From: Bacteroidales bacterium
Lineage (GTDB): Bacteria > Bacteroidota > Bacteroidia > Bacteroidales > ML635J-15
Assembly: GCA_017620015.1 (NCBI GenBank)
Contig: JAFZRE010000033.1
Coordinates: 1-64,000, forward strand
Direction: 5' to 3'
DNA: 64,000 nucleotides
Shown here one piece after another: positions 28,144 through 35,951 of this stretch. Position 1 is the stretch's first letter. Every line of letters starts with the position of its first letter. The position numbers and the translations under genes are program-made. A model generated the notes under the pieces. It made no database searches. It was not told the DNA's origin and saw only the letters and a program-made list of their open reading frames with translations.

Positions 28144-28782
28144 ATGAATCATATACTGAATTTTGGAGAGTTTATAGCAGAAGGAAAACGACACCATAGA
28201 AACAAAAAAGTCATTTCCGCAAACTGTATAAGGATGGGTCTTTCACCAAATAAACCTTCTCACGGGAATGACTTTGCAAAAATACAAATAAATCGTGAAA
28301 CTGCAATAGAAAATTTAGAAGAACTTGAAAAAAGTTATCAGCATACGAATCAAATACGAGGATTTCTTACAAATCTGAAGAATGCTTTGGGATTAAAAAG
28401 AATGGACGGTGCGAGCGAATATGGCATTGTTGACATACCCAAAGAAGATGGTTCTATCCTAAAAGTATCAATATCACCAACAAATCACCACGCCAACGCA
28501 CAAACTTACATTGACCATAACTGCAACTGCGAATACAACCTTAAAATTGCGGTTAGAAAATCAAAAATGAAAGGAAATTTCAAACCACACGACCTTGTTG
28601 TCTTGGATGAATTTGCATACACTGGTGCGAAAATAAAAGATATTGACAACGCATTAGCACTAATCATCAAAGGCATTGTCGATTTCTTAAAAACGGGCGT
28701 TTATACCGATTTAACTGGTGTTGCTGTACCGCATCATTCACCAAAAGAAAGGGAAATTGCATCCCAAAACATAACAGAATAG
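28144..28782 (+). CDS. Passenger protein of the mobile element, unknown function
   Basis: 212 aa, lying entirely between the terminal inverted repeats and ending three bases before the right one. It begins MNHILNFGEFIAEGKRHHRN. A central beta-rich part (DGSILKVSISPTNHHANAQT, then DHNCNCEYNLKIAVRK) leads to a helical part containing LVVLDEFAYTGAKIKDIDNA. I recognise no catalytic family. Passenger genes are common in IS1595-type elements and range from methyltransferases to toxin-antitoxin genes; nothing here identifies one of those. Low GC fits the rest of the island. Confidence 0.65.
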   Translation: MNHILNFGEFIAEGKRHHRNKKVISANCIRMGLSPNKPSHGNDFAKIQINRETAIENLEELEKSYQHTNQIRGFLTNLKNALGLKRMDGASEYGIVDIPKEDGSILKVSISPTNHHANAQTYIDHNCNCEYNLKIAVRKSKMKGNFKPHDLVVLDEFAYTGAKIKDIDNALALIIKGIVDFLKTGVYTDLTGVAVPHHSPKEREIASQNITE

Positions 28783-28809
28783 TTTACAAGACTAAAAGGG
28801 ATAATTCCG

Positions 28810-28817
28810 TTAATAAA
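28810..28817. repeat. Right target-site duplication (TTAATAAA)
   Basis: Identical to 27891-27898. On the minus strand this octamer supplies the end of the final Tyr codon and the TAA stop of the adjacent gene, so insertion left that reading frame intact. Confidence 0.85.
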
Positions 28818-29397
28818 TATTATTTTCTTGATAGCCAGGCAAAATTGGAATTTTCTCGAAACCTTTAGAAGCCTTAATGTTGCTAGATACAAAAGGAGGG
28901 TCTATATGTTTGAACATAATTTCGTACGTGTCTCTCATAAATGTAAAGAATGTGTTGTCTTCGCGTATTCTCTTAGTCCCTTTTTTAAATAAATCCCCAA
29001 TAACACCATTTAAAACATCTTCTTTTTTTATGAAGCCAAGAAAAGTAGCATATGTTGTATTATTATCTTCGTGAAAACTAATGCAGAAATAGTAGTCAGT
29101 TTTAGAAAATTCTTTATGCATTTGATATGCAGGAATATTAAGGACATAATTAGCCCTAAAACGATTACTTTTTCTATGCATAGATTTAATATCCACAGCG
29201 TATGCTGTTTCATTAAATTTAACAGAAAAGTCCTGACCGAAATCTTGACCATCAATAGCACCAAAAGACCGTGTCGGGCGTGGTAGATTATAAGCGTCGG
29301 CAAAGACAACTTCCCCTAAAGTACCAGTATATCTAAATTCGCGTTGTCTTTTTTCCCCGTCAGGGTCGTGTGCAAAAATGTCAGTTACAGGATGATG
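28810..29397 (-). pseudogene. 3' part of an inversion-split nuclease-like gene
   Basis: The minus-strand frame from 29397 to the TAA at 28810-28812 encodes 195 residues (HHPVTDIFAHDPDGEKRQRE to GYQENNIY) but has no good start; upstream it meets a TAA at 29458-29460. Its missing start lies at 30579-30656 on the plus strand. Inverting 29398-30659 joins them in frame (DYSIE then HHPVT) into a 222-aa protein. A candidate PD-(D/E)XK core is visible: GQDFGQDF, then YAVDIKSMHRKS. As third gene of a restriction-modification operon, an endonuclease or endonuclease subunit is likely but unproven. In the present orientation the gene is broken. Confidence 0.75.
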
Positions 29398-29402
29398 TTC
29401 AA

Positions 29403-29882
29403 TATGACAAAAAAGGCAAATTACTACCTCGCGAAACGATTTTTTCAGAACCTGCTGTTAAGGAACATTTTGAGAATCACAAAAATGATTTATTAAAGGG
29501 CAAAACGGATTATCCCACTTATTACGAATTTGGTCGCACTCAAGCTATTGCTGATGTTTGGAAAGATAAGTTCGCTATTAACATATTACTCAGAACTGAA
29601 AATGATATTAAGCTGGAAGAAGTTGGTGCCGGTAAAGGTGTTTACAGCGGTCTATACATTGTCAGCAACTATAATATTTCATTGGATGATATCAAGCATA
29701 TTATTATTACAAAAGATTTTGCAAAATATATAAGTCTTCTAAAAAAATACAAGAGTGGTGGCTATTATACATTTAATACAAAAGATATTCAGCAATACAT
29801 TAATTACTATTTAACTCATAAATCTAACACGAAAAAGTATGACCAACAATCAGTTTCTTCAAACTATCCTACTCTCTTTTAA
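29403..29882 (+). pseudogene. C-terminal part of split DNA adenine methyltransferase
   Basis: From the Tyr codon at 29403 this frame encodes 159 residues that begin YDKKGKLLPRETIFSEPAV and include the conserved YEFGRTQAIADVWKDKFAI and YKSGGYYTF, typical of the target-recognition/C-terminal half of Eco57I-like and related type II N6-adenine methyltransferases. An in-frame GTG at 29370 can open the frame but the 11 residues before Tyr do not belong to the family. Its N-terminal half is on the opposite strand at 30660-31662. It overlaps the next gene's start (29839) by 44 bases. Confidence 0.85.
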
Positions 29883-30579
29883 TGAGTTTATTAAGGCTGG
29901 CACATCTAGAAGCACAGCAAAATTAGCTCCTTTGCATGGTAGTATTGCAAAGGATATTGTAGAGAGGCTAAATAGTACCACAAAACCTAATTCTACATAC
30001 ACTGCTATGTCACAAGGTATTGGCAATGGGAAAGAAGCTATTTTGAATGGTAGATATGTTGACAAAGCAGTAGATATTACTATTTTTAAGAATAATAATC
30101 CTATTGCCGGAATAGCCGTTAAATTCGTTATGCAAAATTATTCTCAGAATTCTAATAACTATTTTGAAAATATGCTTGGGGAAACAGCTAACCTAAGGAC
30201 AAACAATTATCCATATTTCCAAATTTTTATTATTATAGACCCTCATCCATATTACAAAAAAAGTGGCAACATTGACAGATGGGAAACTTTCTCCCAGCAT
30301 CATATGAATAAGTATTGTAAGCTTTCATCTGATAACCCTGCTTGCTTCTTCCACACGCCGGACAAAACTCTTATTTATGTTGTTAAAATCGAACCCGACA
30401 TTTCACAAGATCCAAACATCACAGACCTAAATAGTTATTTAAATTATTATAAAAATAACACTCCTACCATCGCTCTATCGGGGTCTTCATACTCTGGTTT
30501 AAGCAGTCCCTCTACTGTTATACTTAACGATTATGATGATTTTGCTAATAAAGCATATCATCTAATTAGTGCCATATAA
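29839..30579 (+). CDS. Putative type II restriction endonuclease
   Basis: 246 aa, wholly inside the inverted segment and intact. It overlaps the methyltransferase C-terminal frame by 44 bases, and its TAA (30577-30579) overlaps the ATG of the third gene by one base, so in the ancestral order it is the middle gene of a tight operon. A possible PD-(D/E)XK core is visible: KAVDITIFKN, then IAGIAVKF, followed by NNYFENMLGETANLR. It begins MTNNQFLQTILLSFNEFIKA and has no signal or TM segment. Restriction endonuclease is the likely role from position beside a type II methyltransferase; the specific family is not identified. In the present orientation it is separated from the operon promoter near 31690. 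Confidence 0.65.
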   Translation: MTNNQFLQTILLSFNEFIKAGTSRSTAKLAPLHGSIAKDIVERLNSTTKPNSTYTAMSQGIGNGKEAILNGRYVDKAVDITIFKNNNPIAGIAVKFVMQNYSQNSNNYFENMLGETANLRTNNYPYFQIFIIIDPHPYYKKSGNIDRWETFSQHHMNKYCKLSSDNPACFFHTPDKTLIYVVKIEPDISQDPNITDLNSYLNYYKNNTPTIALSGSSYSGLSSPSTVILNDYDDFANKAYHLISAI

Positions 30580-30695
30580 TGGACAGGTTTGTATTTCAAA
30601 TTGCTGTTTCTAATGAGCAAAAAAAGTATGCCATTGAACTTGTTGATTATTCCATTGAAATAGGCAATATGACCATTTGCCTGTGGAGGCTTTAA
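30579..30695 (+). pseudogene. 5' fragment of inversion-split nuclease-like gene
   Basis: ATG 30579 overlaps the stop of the preceding gene (TAATG). The first 27 codons (MDRFVFQIAVSNEQKKYAIE, then LVDYSIE) belong to the gene whose remainder is at 28810-29397 on the minus strand. After the inversion junction at 30654-30659 the frame reads 11 foreign residues and stops at 30693-30695. Confidence 0.8.
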
Positions 30696-31662
30696 GAATT
30701 TCAATAGTGATATTAGACTTGGGAATGTCATTGCCAATAAAAACATCATCAGCTAATGTCGCAAACCCATTTTTGACCGAAACGTATTTGATGGATTTTT
30801 TAGTTTTTATATCACGTAGAAGATCAAGATGTTTTTTGTCGGACAAATAGAAATACCCGTCAATAAAGCAATCGTTAACAGAAATACGGTCAATATATTT
30901 ACGTTTGTGATTTATTCCATCAAACTCATAATAATCAAATAGTTTGTCGTTCTTGTCCTTTGAGAACAATGAAATAATAGTATATGTAGTGGCGTCTTCA
31001 AAAGCCTGGAAGTGTCCTAAGTCTGTTAATGATATAAGATTTTTCTCTTTTAGAATGTAATGCCTCAATTTATTTCCAGCAACACTGTTAAGCCATGAGC
31101 TAGGCGAGATGTAGCAAAGCTTACCGGTAGGGTTAAGCATTTTAAAACCTAACTCAAAAAAAGCAAGATACAGATCTGTCATTCCACCATCAGTAAATTT
31201 ATATTGCTTTACTTCATTGTAGGTGGAGTCTAAGTTGTGAACACGAACATATGGTGGGTTGCCAACAACAAAATCCATTTTGCCATTGAATTTATTCATT
31301 GATAATGAACTTTGGTTGTATATGTCCCATTTAACATTGCATATGTCATATTGTTTTGCTATGACATTTAGGTTTTCAATACAATTTTCGAAAGCCGACG
31401 TATCTGTATCAATTCCGTGTATATATGTTTCGAGTTTGTTTTTAATCTCGTTAGTGGATATGTTTAATTTAGAGGCTTCATTACAGAATCTAGTTACTAC
31501 TTCCTTTAAAAATGCGCCGTCACCACAGCTATTATCTATAACATGCTTATCTATAATATTGGGTCCATAATATTCAGAATAGTCAAGCATTTCTTCAACA
31601 ATATATTGAGGAGTGAAAACTTGACCATTTTTTTTCTTTTTATTATTGTTTTTTCTAGCCAT
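30610..31662 (-). pseudogene. N-terminal part of split N6-adenine DNA methyltransferase
   Basis: The minus-strand frame encodes 350 residues, of which the first 336 are genuine methyltransferase and the last 14 are read-through past the inversion junction. Motif I is DNSCGDGAF (SAM binding), and the catalytic motif IV is VVGNPPYVRVH. It begins MARKNNNKKKKNGQVFTPQY, and the FTP-Q-IV-x-x-ML element is characteristic of Eco57I-like/type I-like N6-adenine enzymes. After the conserved KASTGKW the native C-terminus should follow; that sequence is at 29403-29882 on the other strand. Rejoined length is 495 aa, normal for a type II enzyme. As it stands it lacks the recognition part and is probably inactive. 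Confidence 0.85.
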
Positions 31663-31683
31663 TTTGATCTATAAAAAGTGATA

Positions 31684-31691
31684 CAAATTTA
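31684..31691 (-). promoter_or_regulatory. -7 promoter box of the restriction-modification operon
   Basis: TAAATTTG on the minus strand, 21 bases before the methyltransferase ATG. A TTG on the same strand (complement at 31714-31716) lies 22 bases further up, slightly longer than usual. Confidence 0.5.
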
Positions 31692-31732
31692 TTCAAATTA
31701 ATTATATTGAAAGCAAAATTTTAAAAAAACTT

Positions 31733-31765
31733 AAAATGAGCAGGAGTAACATCCTGCTCATTTTT
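31733..31765. terminator. Bidirectional intrinsic terminator
   Basis: AAAATGAGCAGGA at 31733-31745 pairs with TCCTGCTCATTTTT at 31752-31765 around a six-base loop, giving a strong stem with T-runs usable on either strand. It separates the restriction-modification region from tRNA-Val. Confidence 0.8.
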
Positions 31766-31911
31766 CTCTCATTATTTTATTTCCTTAATACATAATTAAT
31801 TACCGTACTATTGGCATTGTCAATATCATCATCGTTGTGTGGAGTGTAGGGTAGTTGTATTGTGCGCTAATTCTTTGATTTTCAGTTATATCAACTTGCG
31901 GTATGGATATG

Positions 31912-31937
31912 AAAAAAGCCACATTGTCTGTGGCTTC
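31912..31937 (-). terminator. Terminator downstream of tRNA-Val
   Basis: On the minus strand, just after the tRNA, AGCCACA and TGTGGCT-like arms enclose a short loop and are followed by TTTTTT. This fits a rho-independent terminator ending the tRNA transcript. Confidence 0.75.
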
Positions 31938-31941
31938 TCTG

Positions 31942-32016
31942 TGGGAACAATAGGATTCGAACCTATGACCCCCTGCTTGTAAGGCAGGTGCTCTGAACCA
32001 GCTGAGCTATGCTCCC
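31942..32016 (-). tRNA. tRNA-Val (anticodon TAC)
   Basis: On the minus strand the 5' GGGAGCA pairs with the 3' TGTTCCC as a 7-bp acceptor stem, followed by discriminator A. The D-arm (GCTC AGCTGGTTC AGAGC), an anticodon loop CTTACAA on a CCTGC/GCAGG stem, and the TTCGAAT T-loop are all present. The anticodon TAC reads GTA and other valine codons. CCA is not encoded. Its 3' end faces the restriction/mobile island. Confidence 0.97.
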
Positions 32017-32095
32017 TTGTCATTAGCGGTGCAAAAATATTGCAAATTTCCGAACTGACAAAATAAAATCAATAATTTTTCAAAAATCTTTTATT

Positions 32096-33391
32096 CTATT
32101 GAAAACCATAGTGTTTAAAGTAGTCTCCGACGATAAAAGTGCTTCCGCCGATGAAAATTGTGTCGTTTGGCGAGGCATTTTTCTTCGCAGATTCGTAGGC
32201 GGAAGGAACATTTTCGTAAATTTCACCGTCGAGACCGAACTTTTCTCCGTATGCTTTCACTTCTTCGGCTGGCATTGCACGTGGAATGTCGGCATTGGTA
32301 AAATAATACTTGGCATCTTTCGGGAAAAGCGGCATCACGTGTTCCACATCCTTGTCGTTGACAAAGCCAAGCACTATGTGCAGTTGCGGACATTTGATAG
32401 TCTTCAGTTGTGCTGTAACATACGACAATCCATCTAGGTTGTGGCCTGTGTCACAGATTGTTAGCGGAGATTCGGAGAGTATTTCCCAGCGTCCGTGAAG
32501 TCCGGTAAGACCTTTTACGTTCTGCAATGCATCCGAAATGTTCTTGTCGCTTATTGCAAATACGCGATTTTTAAGCTGTTTTGCAGCTTCAAGTATTGTG
32601 GCGAGGTTCTTTGTCTGGTATTCGCCGAAAAGGTCGAATTTAAGCGTCTTTGTGCCGTCTATCAAATATTCGGCGAACTTGTAGTTGCTGGCGGTAGCAG
32701 TCTTGGCAACTTTTACGCACTGGTCGGCAAAGGTGATGGGAGAGCAGGTCGCTTTTGCTTTGTTTTCAAAGACATCCTTTGTCTCCGCGAGGGTTTCGCC
32801 GATGACTACTGGAACGTTAGGCTTTATGATGCCTGCTTTTTCGCCAGCAATGAGTGGCAGAGTGTTGCCGAGGAATTGCGTATGGTCGAAACTTATGTTG
32901 GTTATCACCGAAAGTTCTGGCGTTATGATGTTGGTGGAGTCCAATCTTCCGCCCATGCCGACTTCGATCACGGCCACATCGACCTTCATGTCGGCAAAGT
33001 ACTTGAATGCCAGTGCAACTGACATTTCAAAGAACGACGGTTTCTGTTTTCCTATGATGTCCTGATTGTCGTTTATGAAGTCGCATACGTAATCCTTCGA
33101 AATCATTTCACCGTTTACTCGTATGCGCTCGCGGTAATCGACAAGGTGCGGCGAGGTGTAAAGCCCTGTTCTGTAACCTGCCGACTGCAGAATTGCCGCC
33201 AGCGAGTGCGAAACAGAGCCTTTCCCGTTTGTGCCGGCTACGTGTATGGTTTTGAACGACTTGTGCGGATGTCCGAAATATTCGTCGAGAGCCAATGTGT
33301 TGTCTAAATTGGCCTTGTACGCTGCCTTGCCAACTCGCTGGTACATAGGCAACGAGCTGAACATAAAGTCGATAGCTTCCTGATAGTTCAT
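32096..33391 (-). CDS. folC: FolC: folylpolyglutamate/dihydrofolate synthase
   Basis: 431 aa, the usual length. Mur-ligase-type ATP-dependent amide ligase in the cytoplasm that adds glutamate to dihydropteroate and/or folates. Signatures: N-terminal YQEAIDFMFSSLPMYQRVG, P-loop HVAGTNGKGSVSH, SPHLVDYRERIRV, and the acidic VIEVGMGGRLDSTN strand with ITNISFDHTQFLG. The ending contains FIGGSTFIVGD. It overlaps by four bases the gene that lies upstream on the same strand (33388-34248). Confidence 0.95.
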   Translation of the reverse strand: MNYQEAIDFMFSSLPMYQRVGKAAYKANLDNTLALDEYFGHPHKSFKTIHVAGTNGKGSVSHSLAAILQSAGYRTGLYTSPHLVDYRERIRVNGEMISKDYVCDFINDNQDIIGKQKPSFFEMSVALAFKYFADMKVDVAVIEVGMGGRLDSTNIITPELSVITNISFDHTQFLGNTLPLIAGEKAGIIKPNVPVVIGETLAETKDVFENKAKATCSPITFADQCVKVAKTATASNYKFAEYLIDGTKTLKFDLFGEYQTKNLATILEAAKQLKNRVFAISDKNISDALQNVKGLTGLHGRWEILSESPLTICDTGHNLDGLSYVTAQLKTIKCPQLHIVLGFVNDKDVEHVMPLFPKDAKYYFTNADIPRAMPAEEVKAYGEKFGLDGEIYENVPSAYESAKKNASPNDTIFIGGSTFIVGDYFKHYGFQ

Positions 33392-34248
33392 TTCTTTGAT
33401 AGTTTTTTGAGGTCGTCGGACGTGATGTGTCCTATTGTGTTTTTATTCAGCTTTTGAAAGTCGTAGTAATATAGCATTCCTTTGCTCGCATCGATTATTA
33501 ACTTGATGCAATATGGTTGTCCGTTGCCATCGTACGGATTGATAATGTGGGCGATAAGAGCCTTGTCGTCGTTGGAGTTTGTTAGCTCCTCGATTTGTTC
33601 TGCAGTTGCGAATTCTATATTGTAAGGATATGCCGACTTAAGTGCGGAATTGCTACGCAAATCATCTGATACATCGTCTTTTAGTAGGTATAATGTCTTG
33701 TCGGCAAGATTGCCGGTATTGTCGGTGTAGTAGTTGAGGATAGTTTCCTTTGTAAGTTCGGGATGCTCGCGGCATATTGCTACGTGCGTCTGGCAGTGTT
33801 TCAGCATTGCGCCGAGCTTGTAGGTGTATTTGTCCTCGTCTTCGACGTCGTAGTAGCACAGTGGAACGGCGCATAGGGTGGACATGTCGTTGACTGTCTT
33901 GTATTTGCTTCCGCCAAGCGACAAAATCAGAAACTCAAATCTTGCATCGTCGCCATCGAAATACGCGATGTTTATCACAAGGAAGGACTTGTCGTCGTCG
34001 TGGCGTAGCTTCTCGAACTCGCTGGCTTTCACAAATTTGACCGGCGTGGCTGTCCAGTGCTTTTCGACGGCAACCTTTATTGCGTCGTTGTAGTCGCTCA
34101 TGAATTCATTTTTCATTACGACGTATGTGGTTGTCGTGTAGAACTTTTCTACCTCCGATTTGCTTCCCATCGGCATTTTTATCTGCGAAAAAGCTTGCAA
34201 TGTGGTTGCAAATATTATGAATAATATGATTAATCGTTTCATTTTCAA
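33388..34248 (-). CDS. Secreted protein of unknown function
   Basis: 286 aa, with a signal peptide (MKMKRLIILFIIFATTLQAF, cleavage near SQ). The mature protein is mixed alpha/beta without a recognised family; landmarks are KSFLVINIAYFDGDDARFEF and ALIAHIINPYDGNGQPYCIK. Its start lies four bases after the stop of the 34253-34915 gene on the minus strand, and it overlaps folC, so lipid kinase, two secreted proteins and folC form one run of tightly spaced genes. Both secreted proteins share a periplasmic or surface destination; no further role can be stated. Confidence 0.75.
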   Translation of the reverse strand: MKMKRLIILFIIFATTLQAFSQIKMPMGSKSEVEKFYTTTTYVVMKNEFMSDYNDAIKVAVEKHWTATPVKFVKASEFEKLRHDDDKSFLVINIAYFDGDDARFEFLILSLGGSKYKTVNDMSTLCAVPLCYYDVEDEDKYTYKLGAMLKHCQTHVAICREHPELTKETILNYYTDNTGNLADKTLYLLKDDVSDDLRSNSALKSAYPYNIEFATAEQIEELTNSNDDKALIAHIINPYDGNGQPYCIKLIIDASKGMLYYYDFQKLNKNTIGHITSDDLKKLSKK

Positions 34249-34252
34249 TGTG

Positions 34253-34915
34253 TTATTTGTTAAAATATATTGGGTGTTTCCTGTTGTATTTCTGTACGTA
34301 TTCCATCACGCTTTTTATGCGCTTGCGTTTGCCCAGTTTGGAGTATTCGTTGTAAAGTTCGGTGTCGTCCTTTATCAGTTCCAGCAGCGATTTGCTTCCG
34401 TACGAGATTATTTGTCCTGTGTTCATGTCGATAAAGTAATGCACTAGCTCTTCGGTTGTATATGATTGTGTAGAAGGCACATACATCGGGTCGTACATCA
34501 TTGTTCCGCCCACGTAATGGGTGACGAGTTCTGTTGATACGAAATGTGAAATTGTTCCGACGTAAGGTATGAGGTTGAATTTGTTGAGCCAGTAAATGTT
34601 TGGTTTCCCGTTGTTTGCGTATCCCCATATTGTTTTTCTAGGGATTTCGTTGAGAGTTCCGTTTTCGTCGTAAAAGCTTATGGTCTCGACTTTTAGGAGA
34701 TTTTTGAAGAAGTCGTCGTCGTATGTAGGCGAGACGAATCGCGAGAAGGGAATCGGGGTGTTGTTGCGGAATGAATAGAATGAGGTGTAAACGCCATTTT
34801 TGAATTCGAACGAATAGTCGTAGCGTACGGTTTCGTTTGCGGTTTCCTGTGCAACGGCGGTGCCGAAAAACGACAATACAAGCAATAAAATAAATATGAA
34901 GCGATTGTTTAGCAT
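34253..34915 (-). CDS. Secreted protein of unknown function
   Basis: 220 aa with a clear signal peptide (FIFILLLVLSFFGTAVAQ). The mature part is rich in aromatic residues (YDYSFEFKNGVYTSFYSF) and ends with a basic helical region (LGKRKRIKSVMEYVQKYNRK). I recognise no family. Its first bases overlap the end of the lipid kinase gene by seven bases. Confidence 0.7.
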   Translation of the reverse strand: MLNNRFIFILLLVLSFFGTAVAQETANETVRYDYSFEFKNGVYTSFYSFRNNTPIPFSRFVSPTYDDDFFKNLLKVETISFYDENGTLNEIPRKTIWGYANNGKPNIYWLNKFNLIPYVGTISHFVSTELVTHYVGGTMMYDPMYVPSTQSYTTEELVHYFIDMNTGQIISYGSKSLLELIKDDTELYNEYSKLGKRKRIKSVMEYVQKYNRKHPIYFNK

Positions 34916-35799
34916 ATTACAATTAACGATTTGTGTTTTATGGATATTTCAACGGTTTTTCCAACTTGTTTTGCTTCGCCGTCGATATTGGCGTATTCGT
35001 TTGTGTTGTTGCAAATCTTGACCGTTTTTCCTTGTAGGATTTTTACCCGATGCGAGTGGTCGAGGTTGTTTGTCAGTAGCAGCATTGCCGTGTGCGGAGC
35101 CGTGATTAAAGGAATGTTTTTGACTATGCAAACATCGATAAGACCGTCGTCGATTCTTGAGTTTGGCGACACTATTGCATTGTAACCGAACTGGTTAGCG
35201 TTGGCAAGACAGATAAACATGGCCTTGTGAACTGAACTTTTGCCGTCAATTTCAATCTTGTATTCGTTGGCTTTGTATGTAGGGTACTTTGTAGCGATAA
35301 GCTGTACGTAGGAGTGAAGTCCTCTGGTATTCTTTGGCTTTTCTTGAAACTCCTTGGCTATCAGTGCATCAAAGCCGATTCCGGCAATGCTTGCGCAGAA
35401 ATTTCCGTTGACCGACATTGTGTCTATGCGCTTCATCCTGTTTTCGTTGAGTACTTCGACGGCTTTGGTCGGTGTGACCGGAATTTTAAGACTTCGTGCA
35501 AGTCCGTTGCCTGAACCACAAGGAATTATGCCCATTTTGGTTTGTGTGTCGACAAGTCCTGCTGCTACTTCGTTGACGGTTCCGTCACCACCGACTGCAA
35601 CCACGATGTCGTAACCATCGGCGGCTGCTTGCCTTGCAATTTCTGTTGCGTGACCAGCGTGCTTGGTTCTGGCAATTTCGTAGTCGAAGTTGATGCGGTC
35701 AATATTGTTTTTTATGGCCTTGAGCGCGGTCTTCTGCTTGCCCGTGCCCGAAACGGGGTTGATGATTATCAATACTTTTTCCTTGTCGTCCATAGGCAT
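34909..35799 (-). CDS. Diacylglycerol/sphingosine-type lipid kinase
   Basis: 296 aa, a YegS/DgkB-like lipid kinase. Signatures: LIIINPVSGTGKQK at the N-terminus, the nucleotide-binding VVAVGGDGTVNEVAAGL, and the GIIPCGSGNGLARSL loop. Such enzymes phosphorylate diacylglycerol or related lipid alcohols at the cytoplasmic membrane using ATP. In Bacteroidota, sphingolipid bases are also possible substrates; the sequence does not decide. The start could be ATG at 35799 or the second Met two codons later. It heads a minus-strand run that continues with two secreted proteins and folC. Confidence 0.9.
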   Translation of the reverse strand: MPMDDKEKVLIIINPVSGTGKQKTALKAIKNNIDRINFDYEIARTKHAGHATEIARQAAADGYDIVVAVGGDGTVNEVAAGLVDTQTKMGIIPCGSGNGLARSLKIPVTPTKAVEVLNENRMKRIDTMSVNGNFCASIAGIGFDALIAKEFQEKPKNTRGLHSYVQLIATKYPTYKANEYKIEIDGKSSVHKAMFICLANANQFGYNAIVSPNSRIDDGLIDVCIVKNIPLITAPHTAMLLLTNNLDHSHRVKILQGKTVKICNNTNEYANIDGEAKQVGKTVEISIKHKSLIVIC

Positions 35800-35875
35800 T
35801 GGATAATTTGGTGCGAAAATAAATAATTTATTGTGGCAATAATTCTTTTGTTGCGATAGTTTATCAACAAAATAT

Positions 35876-35883
35876 TACCTTTG
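35876..35883 (+). promoter_or_regulatory. -7 promoter box upstream of polysaccharide deacetylase
   Basis: TACCTTTG matches TAnnTTTG; a TTG at 35851-35853 lies 22 bases upstream. The transcript would start near 35890, after the in-frame GTG at 35883, which is why the gene start is placed at ATG 35952. Confidence 0.6.
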
Positions 35884-35951
35884 TGAAAATTTCTCAGACG
35901 AATTTTCCGTTCTGTTGGAAATCACAGACATGTTATAGCGCTGATATTCAG

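Larger units (their letters stand above)
27899..28809 (+). mobile_element. 911-bp non-autonomous IS1595-like element with passenger gene
   Basis: The element is bounded by perfect 25-base terminal inverted repeats: 27899-27923 (begins CGGAATTATCCC, ends GTCTTGTA) and 28785-28809 (its reverse complement). It is flanked on both sides by the 8-base direct repeat TTAATAAA. Inside are a 31-codon remnant that resembles the N-terminus of an IS1595-family transposase (28038-28130) and one intact passenger gene (28144-28782). Most of the transposase is missing, so movement would require a transposase supplied elsewhere. The right end sits exactly on the stop codon of the neighbouring minus-strand gene, whose last codons are regenerated by the target duplication. 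Perfect ends and duplication suggest a recent insertion. Confidence 0.85.
29398..30659. other. Inverted segment within restriction-modification operon
   Basis: A 1262-base segment is inverted relative to the ancestral operon. Its ends are TTCAAT (29398-29403) and ATTGAA (30654-30659), a six-base inverted repeat. It carries the methyltransferase C-terminal part, the complete second gene and the first 27 codons of the third gene, all now on the plus strand while the flanking operon parts are on the minus strand. Reversing it restores both split genes in frame at both junctions (FQ|YDKKGKLLP for the methyltransferase, YSIE|HHPVT for the third gene), which chance would not produce. Natural inversion or assembly/strain chimera cannot be told apart from the sequence. 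Confidence 0.88.

Noticed and set aside
27899..28809. The 25-bp inverted repeats as a terminator pair
   Set aside because: They are 860 bases apart and flanked by an exact 8-bp direct repeat, which fits transposition ends rather than a terminator.
29370..29402. GTG 29370 as a genuine start of the plus-strand methyltransferase fragment
   Set aside because: The 11 residues before YDKKGKLLP do not fit the family and derive from the other side of the inversion junction.
35883..35951. GTG 35883 as the start of the polysaccharide deacetylase
   Set aside because: It is the last base region of a TAnnTTTG box and so lies upstream of the predicted transcript start; ATG 35952 fits the family N-terminus.
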